From assembly GCF_029395675.1 (NCBI RefSeq), contig NZ_CP115184.1:62001-126000 (forward strand): DNA of 64,000 nucleotides, written 5' to 3'. The notes beneath the pieces are model-generated. The model did not search any database. It saw only the letters and a list, made by a program, of their open reading frames with translations, and was not told the DNA's origin. The DNA comes from Janibacter cremeus (GTDB lineage: Bacteria > Actinomycetota > Actinomycetes > Actinomycetales > Dermatophilaceae). The translations under genes and the position numbers were made by a program. Of this stretch, positions 14,826 to 23,142 are shown one piece after another; position 1 is the first letter of the stretch; each line of letters begins with the position of its first letter.

Positions 14826-16096
14826 ACCACAATCACACCAGGCCCGGGATCCTCCTCTTCGCCGTCGCGGTCATCCTCGGGTCGTTCGCCACCCTTCGCG
14901 GAGAGCTGGACGGGTCGGCCCTCACCCCCTTCGTCGTCGTCGCGTTCATCGCGATCATCGTCGGCATGCAGCTGCCGGTCAGTCTGGCCCAGCGGGTGCT
15001 GACGCCCCTGACGACGGCGGCGGCCCTCGGGCTGATCCTCGCCCCGCTGAACTTCGACGGGCGGGCACCCGGCGCTGCCTCCGTCCTGGTCATCGTCTGG
15101 TTGGGCATGCTCATCGGCGGCGTGGCTCGCCGGTTGCGAGGGAGGCAGTTGGTCGAGGGGTCTCTCGCTGCCCGATTCCTCGGCATGGCCCTGACCGCGG
15201 TGCTGGCGCGGGACGTCAGCATCGGCGACACCACGGTGGTCGAGTGGGCCTTCGCGGACGGCACGCGGCGCTCGCTCGCGGTCTTCGCCCTCCTCGCGGT
15301 GGCGGCCGTGGGCGGCCTCTTCGAGGGCGTCCTGGAGAAGGCCGTCCTCTGGCTCGACGAGGGCGGCACGCTCCTGGGGATGATGACCGACGAGATCCGT
15401 CCGCTCGCCGGGATCGCCGCGGCCACGGCCTCCGCCGGCCCCCTCATCGCCGTGGCGCACCCGGTCCTTGACTGGGTGGCCATCCCGCTGCTCCTCCTGC
15501 CGGTGCTGATGATGTACCTCGCGGTCCAGTGGGTGCAGGACAGCCGCCGCGACCTCGAGGAGTCGATCGCCGCGATGTCCCGCCTGCCGGAGGTCAGCGG
15601 CTTCTCCCGCACCGGGCACGGGCGCCGGGTCGCCGACATCGCGGTGCGGATCGCGAACGAGATGAGTGTGGACCCGGAGACCTCCCAACGCATCGAGCGC
15701 ACGGCCCTGCTGCACGACCTCGGGCACCTCGGCCTGCCGGAACCCCTGCCGGGGGGCAGGACCCTCAACGCCTCCTCCCAGACCCAGGAGCAGATCGCCT
15801 GCACCACGGTGCGGATCGTCGGGAGCGCGCCGATGTTCGAGGAGCTGCTGCCACTGCTGGACCAAGTGCGCACGCCCTTCCGCCAGTGGCGAGAGTTCGG
15901 CGAGCGCATCCCGCTCGAGTCGCGCATCGTGCGCGTCGCCAATGCCTGGGACGACATCACCGAGGGGGCGCGCTCGCCGCGGGCCCGGCAGGTGGCCCTG
16001 GAGCGGCTGCACCTGGGTCTGGGCTACGAGTACGACCCGGACGTCGTCGCGGCCCTTGAGCAGGTCTTCGTCGCCGAGGGTGCGTTGGTGGTGTAG
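14822..16096 (+). CDS. membrane protein with degenerate HD-GYP domain (HD half kept)
   Basis: A 424-residue protein with about seven N-terminal hydrophobic helices (residues 8-235) and a C-terminal HD-type domain. Here the first half is intact: TGHGRRVADIAV with His266 and LLHDLGHLGL with His298 and Asp299. The HHExxDGxGYP motif is missing and VADA has become VANA (Asn374). It is thus the mirror image of the preceding protein. ATGA overlap suggests equimolar synthesis and a heterodimer. A role in reading a signal, perhaps the NVDWA-repeat product or a cyclic dinucleotide, is inference. Confidence 0.75.
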   Translation: MNHNHTRPGILLFAVAVILGSFATLRGELDGSALTPFVVVAFIAIIVGMQLPVSLAQRVLTPLTTAAALGLILAPLNFDGRAPGAASVLVIVWLGMLIGGVARRLRGRQLVEGSLAARFLGMALTAVLARDVSIGDTTVVEWAFADGTRRSLAVFALLAVAAVGGLFEGVLEKAVLWLDEGGTLLGMMTDEIRPLAGIAAATASAGPLIAVAHPVLDWVAIPLLLLPVLMMYLAVQWVQDSRRDLEESIAAMSRLPEVSGFSRTGHGRRVADIAVRIANEMSVDPETSQRIERTALLHDLGHLGLPEPLPGGRTLNASSQTQEQIACTTVRIVGSAPMFEELLPLLDQVRTPFRQWREFGERIPLESRIVRVANAWDDITEGARSPRARQVALERLHLGLGYEYDPDVVAALEQVFVAEGALVV

Positions 16097-16102
16097 GTCG
16101 GG

Positions 16103-16206
16103 CTGGTTTCGAGGTTCGCCCGCTGCGCGGACTCTCGCCTCAACCAGCGGTGGTCGACGTGGCTTCGTGGCTCGTCGCAGAGCTCCTCGCACCTCAGCCA
16201 GCGGTG
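16103..16206. repeat. REP-like palindromic element, two copies
   Basis: Copies at 16103-16148 (CTGGTTTCGAGGTTCGCC ... CTCGCCTCAACCAGC) and 16159-16206 (GTGGCTTCGTGGCTCGTC ... CTCGCACCTCAGCCAGC), both in the reverse orientation. Confidence 0.8.
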
Positions 16207-16219
16207 CCGGCATGACGAA

Positions 16220-16252
16220 GGGGGCCCACCGCACCGTGTGCAGTGGACCCCC
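16220..16252 (-). terminator. sodN terminator hairpin
   Basis: GGGGGCCCAC-CGCAC and GTGCA-GTGGACCCCC form an interrupted stem 21 bases past the sodN stop. It is preceded by GACGAAGGGGG, the same start as the bL37 terminator. Confidence 0.6.
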
Positions 16253-16272
16253 GACGATCGGGACGAGCAGGC

Positions 16273-16674
16273 TCAGCCCTGCTTGGTCTCCCAGAAGATC
16301 TTGTCGATCTCGGCGATCTTGGCGAGGAGCTCGTCGGCCTTGCCCTCGTCGAAGGTGCCCTTGGTGCCGGAGGCGCCGGCGAGCTTGGTGGCCTCGTTGA
16401 CCAGCACGTGCAGCTGCGGGTACTTATCGAAGTGCGGCGGCTTGAAGTAGTCCGTCCACAGCACCCACAGGTGGTGCTTGACCAGCTCGGAGCGCTCCTC
16501 CTTGATGACGATCGCGCGGGCGCGGAAGTCCGGGTCGTCGCTCTCGTTGGCCTTCTGGATGATCATCTTGACCGACTCGGCCTCGATGCGAGCCTGCGCG
16601 GGGTCGTACACACCGCAGGGGAGGTCGCAGTGGGCGCTGACCTCGGTGATCTGGAAGATGTCGCGAAGACGCAT
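16273..16674 (-). CDS. sodN: nickel superoxide dismutase precursor
   Basis: A 133-residue Ni-SOD. The nickel-hook sequence HCDLPCGVYDPAQARIEAES begins at residue 15, preceded by a short pro-peptide ending in S-A; cleavage exposes His1, Cys2 and Cys6, the nickel ligands. The rest (DDPDFRARAIVIKEERSEL, LWTDYFKPPHF, KIFWETK) is strongly conserved with Streptomyces SodN. The enzyme is cytosolic in Streptomyces. The processing protease gene sodX lies directly upstream on the same strand. Confidence 0.96.
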   Translation of the reverse strand: MRLRDIFQITEVSAHCDLPCGVYDPAQARIEAESVKMIIQKANESDDPDFRARAIVIKEERSELVKHHLWVLWTDYFKPPHFDKYPQLHVLVNEATKLAGASGTKGTFDEGKADELLAKIAEIDKIFWETKQG

Positions 16675-16758
16675 GTGGTGCCTTCCTCTCGTGGTCGGTT
16701 GCTGCCGCCCGTCATGCGAGCGGCGCCGTCTTCAACCTACTCGTTAGCCCCGACGACG

Positions 16759-17088
16759 TCACGTGAAGGAGGCTCTCCTGCAAGGTATTCGCAGTACAAC
16801 CCGGGCGAGGACCGCCGAGCGGGGGAGGGAGCCCACGAGCCACGAGTCCACGCCGACGCCGGGGTTGTCCCCCTCGATCCACCACCGGTCCGGGTCCGCC
16901 GGGTCGGTGCCGGTGACGCGCTTGACCGACACCGGTCGCGGCATGCCGTGCGCGTCGCGGGGGAGCCGCACGATCGCCAGCGAGCCGACCCGCGCCCGGG
17001 CGCCCCAGAGCACGAGCAGCAGGTCGCCCTCGTGCAGGGTCGGCTCCATGGAGGCTCCGACGACGCGTGCCAGGCCCGGACGGATCAT
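16759..17088 (-). CDS. sodX: nickel-type superoxide dismutase maturation protease
   Basis: A 109-residue S26-family (signal peptidase-like) protease. The catalytic serine lies in GASMEPTLHEGD (Ser13). The lysine is probably in PVSVKRVTG (Lys56), followed by WWIEGDNPGVGVDS, the box-E-type motif. It removes the SodN pro-peptide so that nickel can bind. It is 84 bp upstream of sodN, which is the usual sodX-sodN order. There is no membrane anchor, in keeping with a cytosolic target. Confidence 0.92.
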   Translation of the reverse strand: MIRPGLARVVGASMEPTLHEGDLLLVLWGARARVGSLAIVRLPRDAHGMPRPVSVKRVTGTDPADPDRWWIEGDNPGVGVDSWLVGSLPRSAVLARVVLRIPCRRASFT

Positions 17089-17108
17089 GCCCGCATCGTA
17101 GGTGTCGG

Positions 17109-19142
17109 CTAGCGGATGAGCCTGCTGTAGGTGATCGCCGAGCCGCTGACGTAGCCGGTGCGGCGGGCCGTGGCCCGGGCCTTGATCCGCTTCCCCCGGT
17201 CGATCCGCCTGACCGTGTACGTCTTCGCGGTCGCTCCCGTGATCCGGGTCCCGTTGCGGTACCACCGGTAGCGGTAGCTCGAGGGTCGCGGCGTCCACGC
17301 CCCGACCCTGGCGGTCAGGGTCCGCCCCGCGGCGGGTGTGCCGGAGATGTACGGGCGGGTCGTGGAGTGCATCGGGATGCCGACGCGGTAGGAGGTGGCG
17401 GGCTTGTTCTTGTAGCCCGCGCGTCGGGCCCTGACCGTAACCGTGAGGTAGCGGCCCGCGTCCGCGGTCCTCGGGGTGTACGTGCGCGCGGTGGCTCCCG
17501 TGATCGCGACGCCGTTGCGCTTCCACCGGTAGGTGTACGACGTCGGGGTCGGGGACCACGCGCCGTTCGACGTGGTGAGCTTCTTGCCGACCCCCTTCGT
17601 GCCGGTGATCCGCGGGACGGCCGTGTTGGTGAAGAGGCGCAGCGTCGCGTTGTTCGAGATCCTCACGACCGCGTCGCTGCTGCTCGTCGAGACCGTGGTG
17701 ACCTTGATGCGGCCGTCGTGGCTGGAGAAGGTCCGGCCGGCGGCGAGGACCCCGTCGGCGTCGGGCGCGGTGCCGGGTGTCGGGTCGAGCAGCACGCTCG
17801 CGCCGGACAGGCCGTTGTAGCGCAGGACGCGGACGCCCGGCACCGCCGCGGTGGGGGTGTGGGCATCGCGCCCGGACGCGGTGCGGTACTCGACGTAGTA
17901 GGTCGTCCCGGTGACCGAGTTCGTGACCCTGGCGGCGCGGACGCCGGTGCGGCCCGACAGGGGCGCGAGGGTGACGGAGGTGGTCCCCGGGCCGACGGTG
18001 ACGGCCGCGGCGGCCTCCAGGGTGCCGACCCGCAGCGCCTGCGGCGTGGAGAGCATCGCCGCCTCGCTCGGCCCCGAGTAGCTCATGACGTCGAAGCCGT
18101 CCTCGTACTCGTACTCGGTGCAGTCCGAGGGCCACCAGTCGTCGACGAGCCGGGCATCGGTGCGCCCGGGGCACACGAGCCAGTTGGCATGGCCGAGGGA
18201 CATGTTGTGCCCGAGCTCGTGGGCGAGCACCGGCCAGTCGGTGTCGGCGACGGAGAGCATGCCCCCGTCGTTCGGCCCCGACCCGATCGTGCCGTACCCG
18301 TACCCGCACCCGGCGCGGGCCGCGGAGCGGGGGAGGTTGACCACGAGGCTCGCGTTGTCCGCCCAGGTCCACCCGAGTCGCTCGGCCGCCTCCGCCCAGT
18401 AGTCGAAGGGACCGGCGCTCGAGCAGCTGTGCACGGAGGTGTACTGGGCCCGCACCGTCGGGGCCCCCACCTGCAGCGTGGATCGGGAGTTGTCCCGCCA
18501 GAACGAGTCGACCGAGGCCACCTGGCCGGTCGCCGTCGCGGTCGACACCGGCTCGCGTGTCAGGCCCCTCGGCGTGACGGCGACGTAGGTGATCCTGCGC
18601 GTCGCCGGGGTGTAGGTGGCGGCTGCCGGCGCCACTGCCGCGACGACCTCGGTCACCTCGAGCTCCGGGGCGTCGGGGGCCAGTGCCGCGTCGGCCGTGG
18701 CCCGGCCCAGGTCGGAGCCGAGGGGCGAAGGGGTGGTGTCCGAGGCCGCGTCGACGTCACCGGGGTCGAGCCGGTGGGTGCTGGGGGTGCCCACCGGGGC
18801 GGGGATGCGCAGGGTGCGCCCGTCCTCGGCGGCGTCGGCGACGAGCTGCGGCACGGCGACGTCGAGGCTGACCCGGCTGCCGGGGGTGATCGTCTCCAGG
18901 GCCTCGCCGGAGACCGGGAGCACGCGGTCGGCCACCTGCACGGCGTGCCACTGCCGGTCGCCACGGCGCTCGACCGCGGTGCTGAGCAGGTCACCGGAGA
19001 CCCGCACCCGGGCGTCGGAGGCGGCGGCCGCGCCGGGCCCGGCGGGTGTGGCGGCGCTCGCGGATCCGGTCGGCGCCGTCGCCAGCAGCGTCCCGATCAG
19101 GGACGTGGTGACGAGACTCGCGAGGGCGGTGGACAGGCGCAA
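17109..19142 (-). CDS. secreted zinc metalloprotease (gametolysin/M11-like) with C-terminal repeat domains
   Basis: A 677-residue exported protein. The signal peptide is clear (TALASLVTTSLIGTLLATAP, then GSASA). The metzincin motif HELGHNMSLGH, with three zinc histidines and the catalytic glutamate, lies near residue 307, and DVMSYSG provides the Met-turn. The C-terminus carries two related 80-residue modules (YRWKRNGVAITGATARTYT and YRWYRNGTRITGATAKTYT), an Ig-like wall or adhesion repeat common in actinobacteria. The TTG start at 19142 is six bases after GGGAG. It is 20 bp upstream of sodX, but a functional link is doubtful. Confidence 0.85.
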   Translation of the reverse strand: MRLSTALASLVTTSLIGTLLATAPTGSASAATPAGPGAAAASDARVRVSGDLLSTAVERRGDRQWHAVQVADRVLPVSGEALETITPGSRVSLDVAVPQLVADAAEDGRTLRIPAPVGTPSTHRLDPGDVDAASDTTPSPLGSDLGRATADAALAPDAPELEVTEVVAAVAPAAATYTPATRRITYVAVTPRGLTREPVSTATATGQVASVDSFWRDNSRSTLQVGAPTVRAQYTSVHSCSSAGPFDYWAEAAERLGWTWADNASLVVNLPRSAARAGCGYGYGTIGSGPNDGGMLSVADTDWPVLAHELGHNMSLGHANWLVCPGRTDARLVDDWWPSDCTEYEYEDGFDVMSYSGPSEAAMLSTPQALRVGTLEAAAAVTVGPGTTSVTLAPLSGRTGVRAARVTNSVTGTTYYVEYRTASGRDAHTPTAAVPGVRVLRYNGLSGASVLLDPTPGTAPDADGVLAAGRTFSSHDGRIKVTTVSTSSSDAVVRISNNATLRLFTNTAVPRITGTKGVGKKLTTSNGAWSPTPTSYTYRWKRNGVAITGATARTYTPRTADAGRYLTVTVRARRAGYKNKPATSYRVGIPMHSTTRPYISGTPAAGRTLTARVGAWTPRPSSYRYRWYRNGTRITGATAKTYTVRRIDRGKRIKARATARRTGYVSGSAITYSRLIR

Positions 19143-19396
19143 GGCGCGCTCCCTGGATGTGAGACCTGGACAGGAGACACGGAGCGTGCCGGGAGGGAGC
19201 GCTCGACGTGGTCGCAGAGTATTGCGCCCGGGCCCGTCCGCACCACTTGTGGCGGGACACGGCGGGCATCATGCGCCGAACGGTCCGTGCACGTGTGGGA
19301 TGATTGCGAGCGGCTCACCAGCCGCCCACTCGTGACCACACCCGGTCGCCCCGGGGCGTTTCTTGATTCTTTCGATTTCTCCGAGGTTTGTCTGCC

Positions 19397-20557
19397 GTGT
19401 CTGCGTCCGAGCCCACCACCACCTACGACCTCACTGCCCCGCAGTTCGTCGCCCACGAGGGCGGCAAGGTCGAGGTACGGGCGACGAAGCCGCTGGAGGG
19501 GCAGGAGGACCTCTCCCTCCTCTACACGCCCGGTGTGGCCGATGTCTGCCTGGCGATCGAGGAGGACCCCTCCCTCTCGCGCCGCTTCACCGCCCGCAAC
19601 AACACCGTCGCGGTCATCACCGACGGCACCGCGGTGCTGGGCCTGGGCGACATCGGTCCGCTCGCGGCGATGCCGGTGATGGAGGGCAAGGCCGTCCTCT
19701 TCAAGCACTTCGCCGGCGTCGACGCCATCCCGGTGTGTCTGGAGTCCGGATCGGTCGAGGAGCTCGTCAACACCATCGCCCGCATGGCGCCCAGCTTCGG
19801 TGGCATCAACCTCGAGGACATCTCCGCGCCGCGCTGCTTCGACCTCGAGCGACGGCTGCGCGAGCGGCTGGACATCCCCGTCTTCCACGACGACCAGCAC
19901 GGCACCGCGATCGTCGTGCTCGCCGGCCTGATCAACGCCTGCCGCGTCGTCGAGCGCACCATCGGCTCGCTGAAGGTGGTCGTCGGTGGTGCCGGCGCGG
20001 CGGGTGTCGCGGTGACCCAGCTGCTGCAGCTGGCCGGCGTCACCGACATCGTCGTGTGCGACTCCCGCGGGATCATCGGCAAGCACCGCCACGACCTGGT
20101 CACCCACAAGGAGATGCTCGCCGCGACGACGAACATCTCCGGCAAGACCGGCACGATGGCCGACGCGCTCAAGGGCGCCGACGTCTACATCGGCGTCTCC
20201 GGGGGCACCGTCCCCGAGGAGCAGATCGCGTCGATGGCCGAGGGGCCGATGATCTTCGCGCTGGCCAACCCCACGCCGGAGGTCCACCCGGACATCGCGC
20301 ACAAGTACGCCTCGATCGTGGCCACGGGTCGCAGTGACTTCCCGAACCAGATCAACAACGTGCTCGCCTTCCCCGGCATCTTCCGCGGGGCCCTCGACGC
20401 CGGTGGGGTGCAGATCAGCGAGGAGATGAAGCTCGCCGCCGCGCGCGCCATCGCCGACCTCGTCGAGGAGCCCACGGCTGACCTGATCATCCCGCCGGTC
20501 TTCCAGGAGGGCGTCGCCGAGGCCGTCGCCGCCGCCGTGGCCGCCCACGCCAACTGA
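19397..20557 (+). CDS. NAD(P)-dependent malic enzyme
   Basis: A 386-residue short bacterial malic enzyme that decarboxylates malate to pyruvate. [14 protein letters not shown] with the catalytic tyrosine is near residue 37, the metal-binding [16 protein letters not shown] near 160, and the dinucleotide motif [12 protein letters not shown] near 195. NPTPEVHP and [19 protein letters not shown] follow near the end. The GTG at 19397 is chosen because GAGG stands about ten bases before it; the TTG at 19388 is too close to that site. It has no C-terminal phosphotransacetylase domain. Confidence 0.93.
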   Translation: MSASEPTTTYDLTAPQFVAHEGGKVEVRATKPLEGQEDLSLLYTPGVADVCLAIEEDPSLSRRFTARNNTVAVITDGTAVLGLGDIGPLAAMPVMEGKAVLFKHFAGVDAIPVCLESGSVEELVNTIARMAPSFGGINLEDISAPRCFDLERRLRERLDIPVFHDDQHGTAIVVLAGLINACRVVERTIGSLKVVVGGAGAAGVAVTQLLQLAGVTDIVVCDSRGIIGKHRHDLVTHKEMLAATTNISGKTGTMADALKGADVYIGVSGGTVPEEQIASMAEGPMIFALANPTPEVHPDIAHKYASIVATGRSDFPNQINNVLAFPGIFRGALDAGGVQISEEMKLAAARAIADLVEEPTADLIIPPVFQEGVAEAVAAAVAAHAN

Positions 20558-20563
20558 CCCACA

Positions 20564-20657
20564 CGGTGGTTGAGGCGCGAGCGGTGGTTGAGGTGTGAGT
20601 CCGCCCTGGCGGGCGAGCCTCGAAACCTTCGCGCAGCGAGCGAGCCTCGAAACCACC
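20564..20657. repeat. REP-like palindromic elements, nested
   Basis: Two left arms (GGTGGTTGAGGCGCGAG, GGTGGTTGAGGTGTGAG) are followed by two right arms (GAGCCTCGAAACCTTCG, GAGCCTCGAAACCACC). One element therefore seems to sit inside another, or recombination has joined two. Confidence 0.8.
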
Positions 20658-20669
20658 CACGCAACCACA

Positions 20670-20731
20670 CCCCGGCCCCAAGGAGGCCCCCCTTCGATTC
20701 AGGGCGGAGGGGGGTCGTCTTGGGGCCGGGG
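20670..20731. terminator. large GC-rich hairpin after malic enzyme
   Basis: The outer arms CCCCGGCCCCAAG (20670-20682) and CTTGGGGCCGGGG (20719-20731) pair perfectly over 13 bases; an inner GGCCCCCC/GGGGGGTC pairs as well. It separates the malic enzyme gene from the heat-shock promoter. Confidence 0.75.
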
Positions 20732-20782
20732 CGTGTCGCCCAGCACCCCCCAAAACCACCTCAAAAACCCCTCACAAACCAC

Positions 20783-20809
20783 TTGGCACTCTCAAGGCGA
20801 GAGTGCTAA
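20783..20809. promoter_or_regulatory. CIRCE element (HrcA operator)
   Basis: TTGGCACTC, nine bases, GAGTGCTAA: one mismatch to the CIRCE consensus TTAGCACTC-N9-GAGTGCTAA. It lies 76 bp before the hsp20 start. HrcA would repress hsp20 from here and release it on heat shock. Confidence 0.9.
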
Positions 20810-20885
20810 ATTTTTGCTGTCGGTACAGGGAAGCGCCACCCCCGCGGGGGCGGTGGGTGGCCCACATTGTTGGAGGTGACCTTTG

Positions 20886-21347
20886 ATGATGCGCACTGAT
20901 GGATTCAACGAGCTGGATGCCTTGGCCCAGGGGTTGCTGGGTGGGCGCTCGACACCGCGATCGCCGCAGTTCATGCCGGTCGACGTCTACCGCATGGAGG
21001 ACCAGTACGTGGTCCACGCGGACCTGCCGGGCATGGACCCGGGCAGCATCGACGTCAACATGGGCCGTGGTGTGCTGACACTGACCGCCCACCGCACGGC
21101 GCCGCCGGAGGAGCGCGTGCAGTGGCTGACCAGTGAGCGGTTCTCGGGCAGCTACCGCCGCCAGATCACCTTCGGGGACGACATCGACCCCGACCAGGTC
21201 AAGGCGAGCTACGACAACGGGGTGCTGACGGTGACCCTGCCGCTGAATTCGCGTGCGATGCCCCGTCAGATCTCCGTCGAGAGCAAGGGGGCCGAGCCCA
21301 TGGAGGTGTCTGCCTCCAGCAGCGAGCAGCAGCGGATCGACAGCTGA
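20886..21347 (+). CDS. Hsp20/alpha-crystallin family small heat-shock protein
   Basis: A 153-residue holdase chaperone. The alpha-crystallin domain runs from PVDVYRMEDQYVVHADLPGM to GVLTVTLPL (about residues 35-122), including the family A-x-x-x-N-G-V-L motif as ASYDNGVLTVTLP. GGAGG lies nine bases before ATG 20886; a second ATG follows at 20889. A CIRCE element upstream puts it under HrcA control, and a hairpin follows. Confidence 0.93.
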   Translation: MMRTDGFNELDALAQGLLGGRSTPRSPQFMPVDVYRMEDQYVVHADLPGMDPGSIDVNMGRGVLTLTAHRTAPPEERVQWLTSERFSGSYRRQITFGDDIDPDQVKASYDNGVLTVTLPLNSRAMPRQISVESKGAEPMEVSASSSEQQRIDS

Positions 21348-21363
21348 GGCCGAGCCCCCGAGG

Positions 21364-21398
21364 CAGAGCGGCCCCGCCCTGGTGGCGGGGTCGCTCTG
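21364..21398. terminator. hsp20 terminator hairpin
   Basis: CAGAGCGGCCCCGCC, loop CTGGT, GGCGGGGTCGCTCTG: a 15-base stem with one non-Watson-Crick pair, 16 bases after the hsp20 stop. Confidence 0.8.
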
Positions 21399-21437
21399 TG
21401 TGACGACACCGGGCGAAGGACGCCGCCCGCGCCGCGC

Positions 21438-22184
21438 TCAGTCCTCGACCGCGCGGATCCCCTCCAGGACGGCGTCGGCGACCTCCGGTCGGCAGACCAC
21501 GAGGTCGGGCAGGTAGGGGTTCTCGTTGTTGTAGAGCAGCTCCGAGCCGTCGATGCGGCTCGTGTGGAGACCGTGGGCGCGGGCCACGGCGACGGGCGCC
21601 GCGGAGTCCCACTCGTACTGGCCCCCGGCGTGCACGTACGCATCGGCGATGCCGTCGAGGACGGACATGGCCTTCACTCCGGCCGAGCCCATCTCGACGA
21701 GGTCGGCACCGAGGTGGTCGGCCAGTCGGGTGACGAACTCCGGCGGCCGGCTGCGGCTGACGGCGAGGCGAAGGGGGTTGCCCGCCGCTCCCTTCGCCGG
21801 CTCGCTCTCGGCGCTCGAGTAGGTCACGCCACGGGCCGGGCGGCCCACGGCCCCGGCGACGAGCTCGCCGCCCTGCCACAGGGCCACGTGCACCGCCCAG
21901 TCGTCCCGCTCGGCCTCGCTGAACTCGCGCGTGCCGTCGAGCGGGTCGACGATCCACACTCGCTGCGCGGACAGGCGGGCGTGGTCGTCGGCGCCCTCCT
22001 CGGACAGCACGGCGTCGTCGGGGCGGGCCGTGGCCAGCTCGGCCATGAGGAAGTCGTGGGAGACCCGGTCGCCGAGGTCCTTCAGCTCCTTCGGGTCGAT
22101 GCCGGCGTGCTCCTCGCGGGTGCGCAGGAGCAGCTCGCCGGCAGCCGTGGCCAGCTCGGCGGCGAGAGTGTGGTCGTTAGTCAT
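21438..22184 (-). CDS. cysQ: 3'(2'),5'-bisphosphate nucleotidase CysQ
   Basis: A 248-residue inositol-monophosphatase-fold enzyme. It removes the 3'-phosphate from PAP and PAPS and so controls the sulfate-activation pool. The metal-binding motif WIVDPLDGTREFSE lies near residue 76, with the upstream glutamate in LSEEGADD and the second aspartate in YEWDSAAPVAVARAHG near residue 189. It overlaps the TauE-like gene by 8 bp and is part of the minus-strand sulfate operon with cysC. Confidence 0.93.
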   Translation of the reverse strand: MTNDHTLAAELATAAGELLLRTREEHAGIDPKELKDLGDRVSHDFLMAELATARPDDAVLSEEGADDHARLSAQRVWIVDPLDGTREFSEAERDDWAVHVALWQGGELVAGAVGRPARGVTYSSAESEPAKGAAGNPLRLAVSRSRPPEFVTRLADHLGADLVEMGSAGVKAMSVLDGIADAYVHAGGQYEWDSAAPVAVARAHGLHTSRIDGSELLYNNENPYLPDLVVCRPEVADAVLEGIRAVED

Positions 22185-23142
22185 GGTTGCTTCCTTGTCG
22201 TTGTCTCAAGCGTTCGGCGGCGGCCTGCAGGCCTTCTTCGCGGGTGCTGGGGAAGGGGGGAAGTCCGTGCGCCCTGCGCACCGCCCCCCACGCGATGGGC
22301 CCGAGGACGAGCAGTGTCGCTCCCGCGATCCCGACCCACACCGGGGGCAGGCCGAGCATGCCCAGGCCGGTCAGCGACAGCACGATCGCGATACCGCGCC
22401 GCACGACGTTCTGCTGGACCCAGGAGGCCAGTCGGGCGCCGAGGTAGGTGCCGGGGGCGCCGCCGATGATCAGGGGGAGCAGGATGGACCAGTCGACACC
22501 CTCGTAGATGACGTGACCGATGGCTGCGGCGATGACGAGGGGGATGGCCTGCACGAGATCGGTGCCAACCAGCCGGTTGGGAGCCAGTCTGGGGTAGAGC
22601 ATGAGCAGGGCGACCATGATCAGGGAGCCGGACCCGACACTGGTCAGGCCGACGAGGAGGCCGCCCAGGGCGCCGACGATAATCGTGGGGACGACGCGAA
22701 GCGTGGGGTTGTCGTCGGTGTAGGGGGTGCCTCCCTCGCTGGCGATCTGGATGTTGTGGCGCATGTTGAGCAGTGTCCGCAGGACATAGGTCCCCGCCGC
22801 CAGGAGCAGCGCGACACCGATGGCCATCTTCACGAAGGACTGCTGCTCCTCGGGCGAGCCGACCTGATTGATGAGCCACCCGCCGGCCGCCGCGGTCGGG
22901 ACAGACCCCAGGATGAGCAGTCCGGCGAGTTTCACGTCCGGCGAGCCGTGCTTGAGGTGGGCCGCGGCACCGACGGACTTGTTGACGGCAGCAGCGACGA
23001 GGTCGTTGGCCACGGCCGTGGTCGGCGGGATACCCAGGAAAATTAGCGCCGGGGTCATCAGGGCGCCACCGCCCATGCCGGTCAGGCCGATGACGATGCC
23101 GACGGTGAAGGCGACGAACAGCAGGGAGGCGATGTCCCCCAT
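22177..23142 (-). CDS. TauE/SafE family sulfite/sulfonate exporter
   Basis: A 321-residue membrane permease with eight or nine hydrophobic helices in two halves. It begins MGDIASLLFVAFTVGIVIGL with the family's G-x-G-G-G (GLTGMGGGAL). A second repeat is GALGGLLVGLTSVGSGSLIM. TauE-type proteins move sulfur-containing anions across the membrane; next to cysC and cysQ it probably exports sulfite or imports sulfate. The ATG at 23142 overlaps the cysC stop (TGATG); an upstream ATG at 23154 is less likely. Confidence 0.88.
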   Translation of the reverse strand: MGDIASLLFVAFTVGIVIGLTGMGGGALMTPALIFLGIPPTTAVANDLVAAAVNKSVGAAAHLKHGSPDVKLAGLLILGSVPTAAAGGWLINQVGSPEEQQSFVKMAIGVALLLAAGTYVLRTLLNMRHNIQIASEGGTPYTDDNPTLRVVPTIIVGALGGLLVGLTSVGSGSLIMVALLMLYPRLAPNRLVGTDLVQAIPLVIAAAIGHVIYEGVDWSILLPLIIGGAPGTYLGARLASWVQQNVVRRGIAIVLSLTGLGMLGLPPVWVGIAGATLLVLGPIAWGAVRRAHGLPPFPSTREEGLQAAAERLRQRQGSNHD

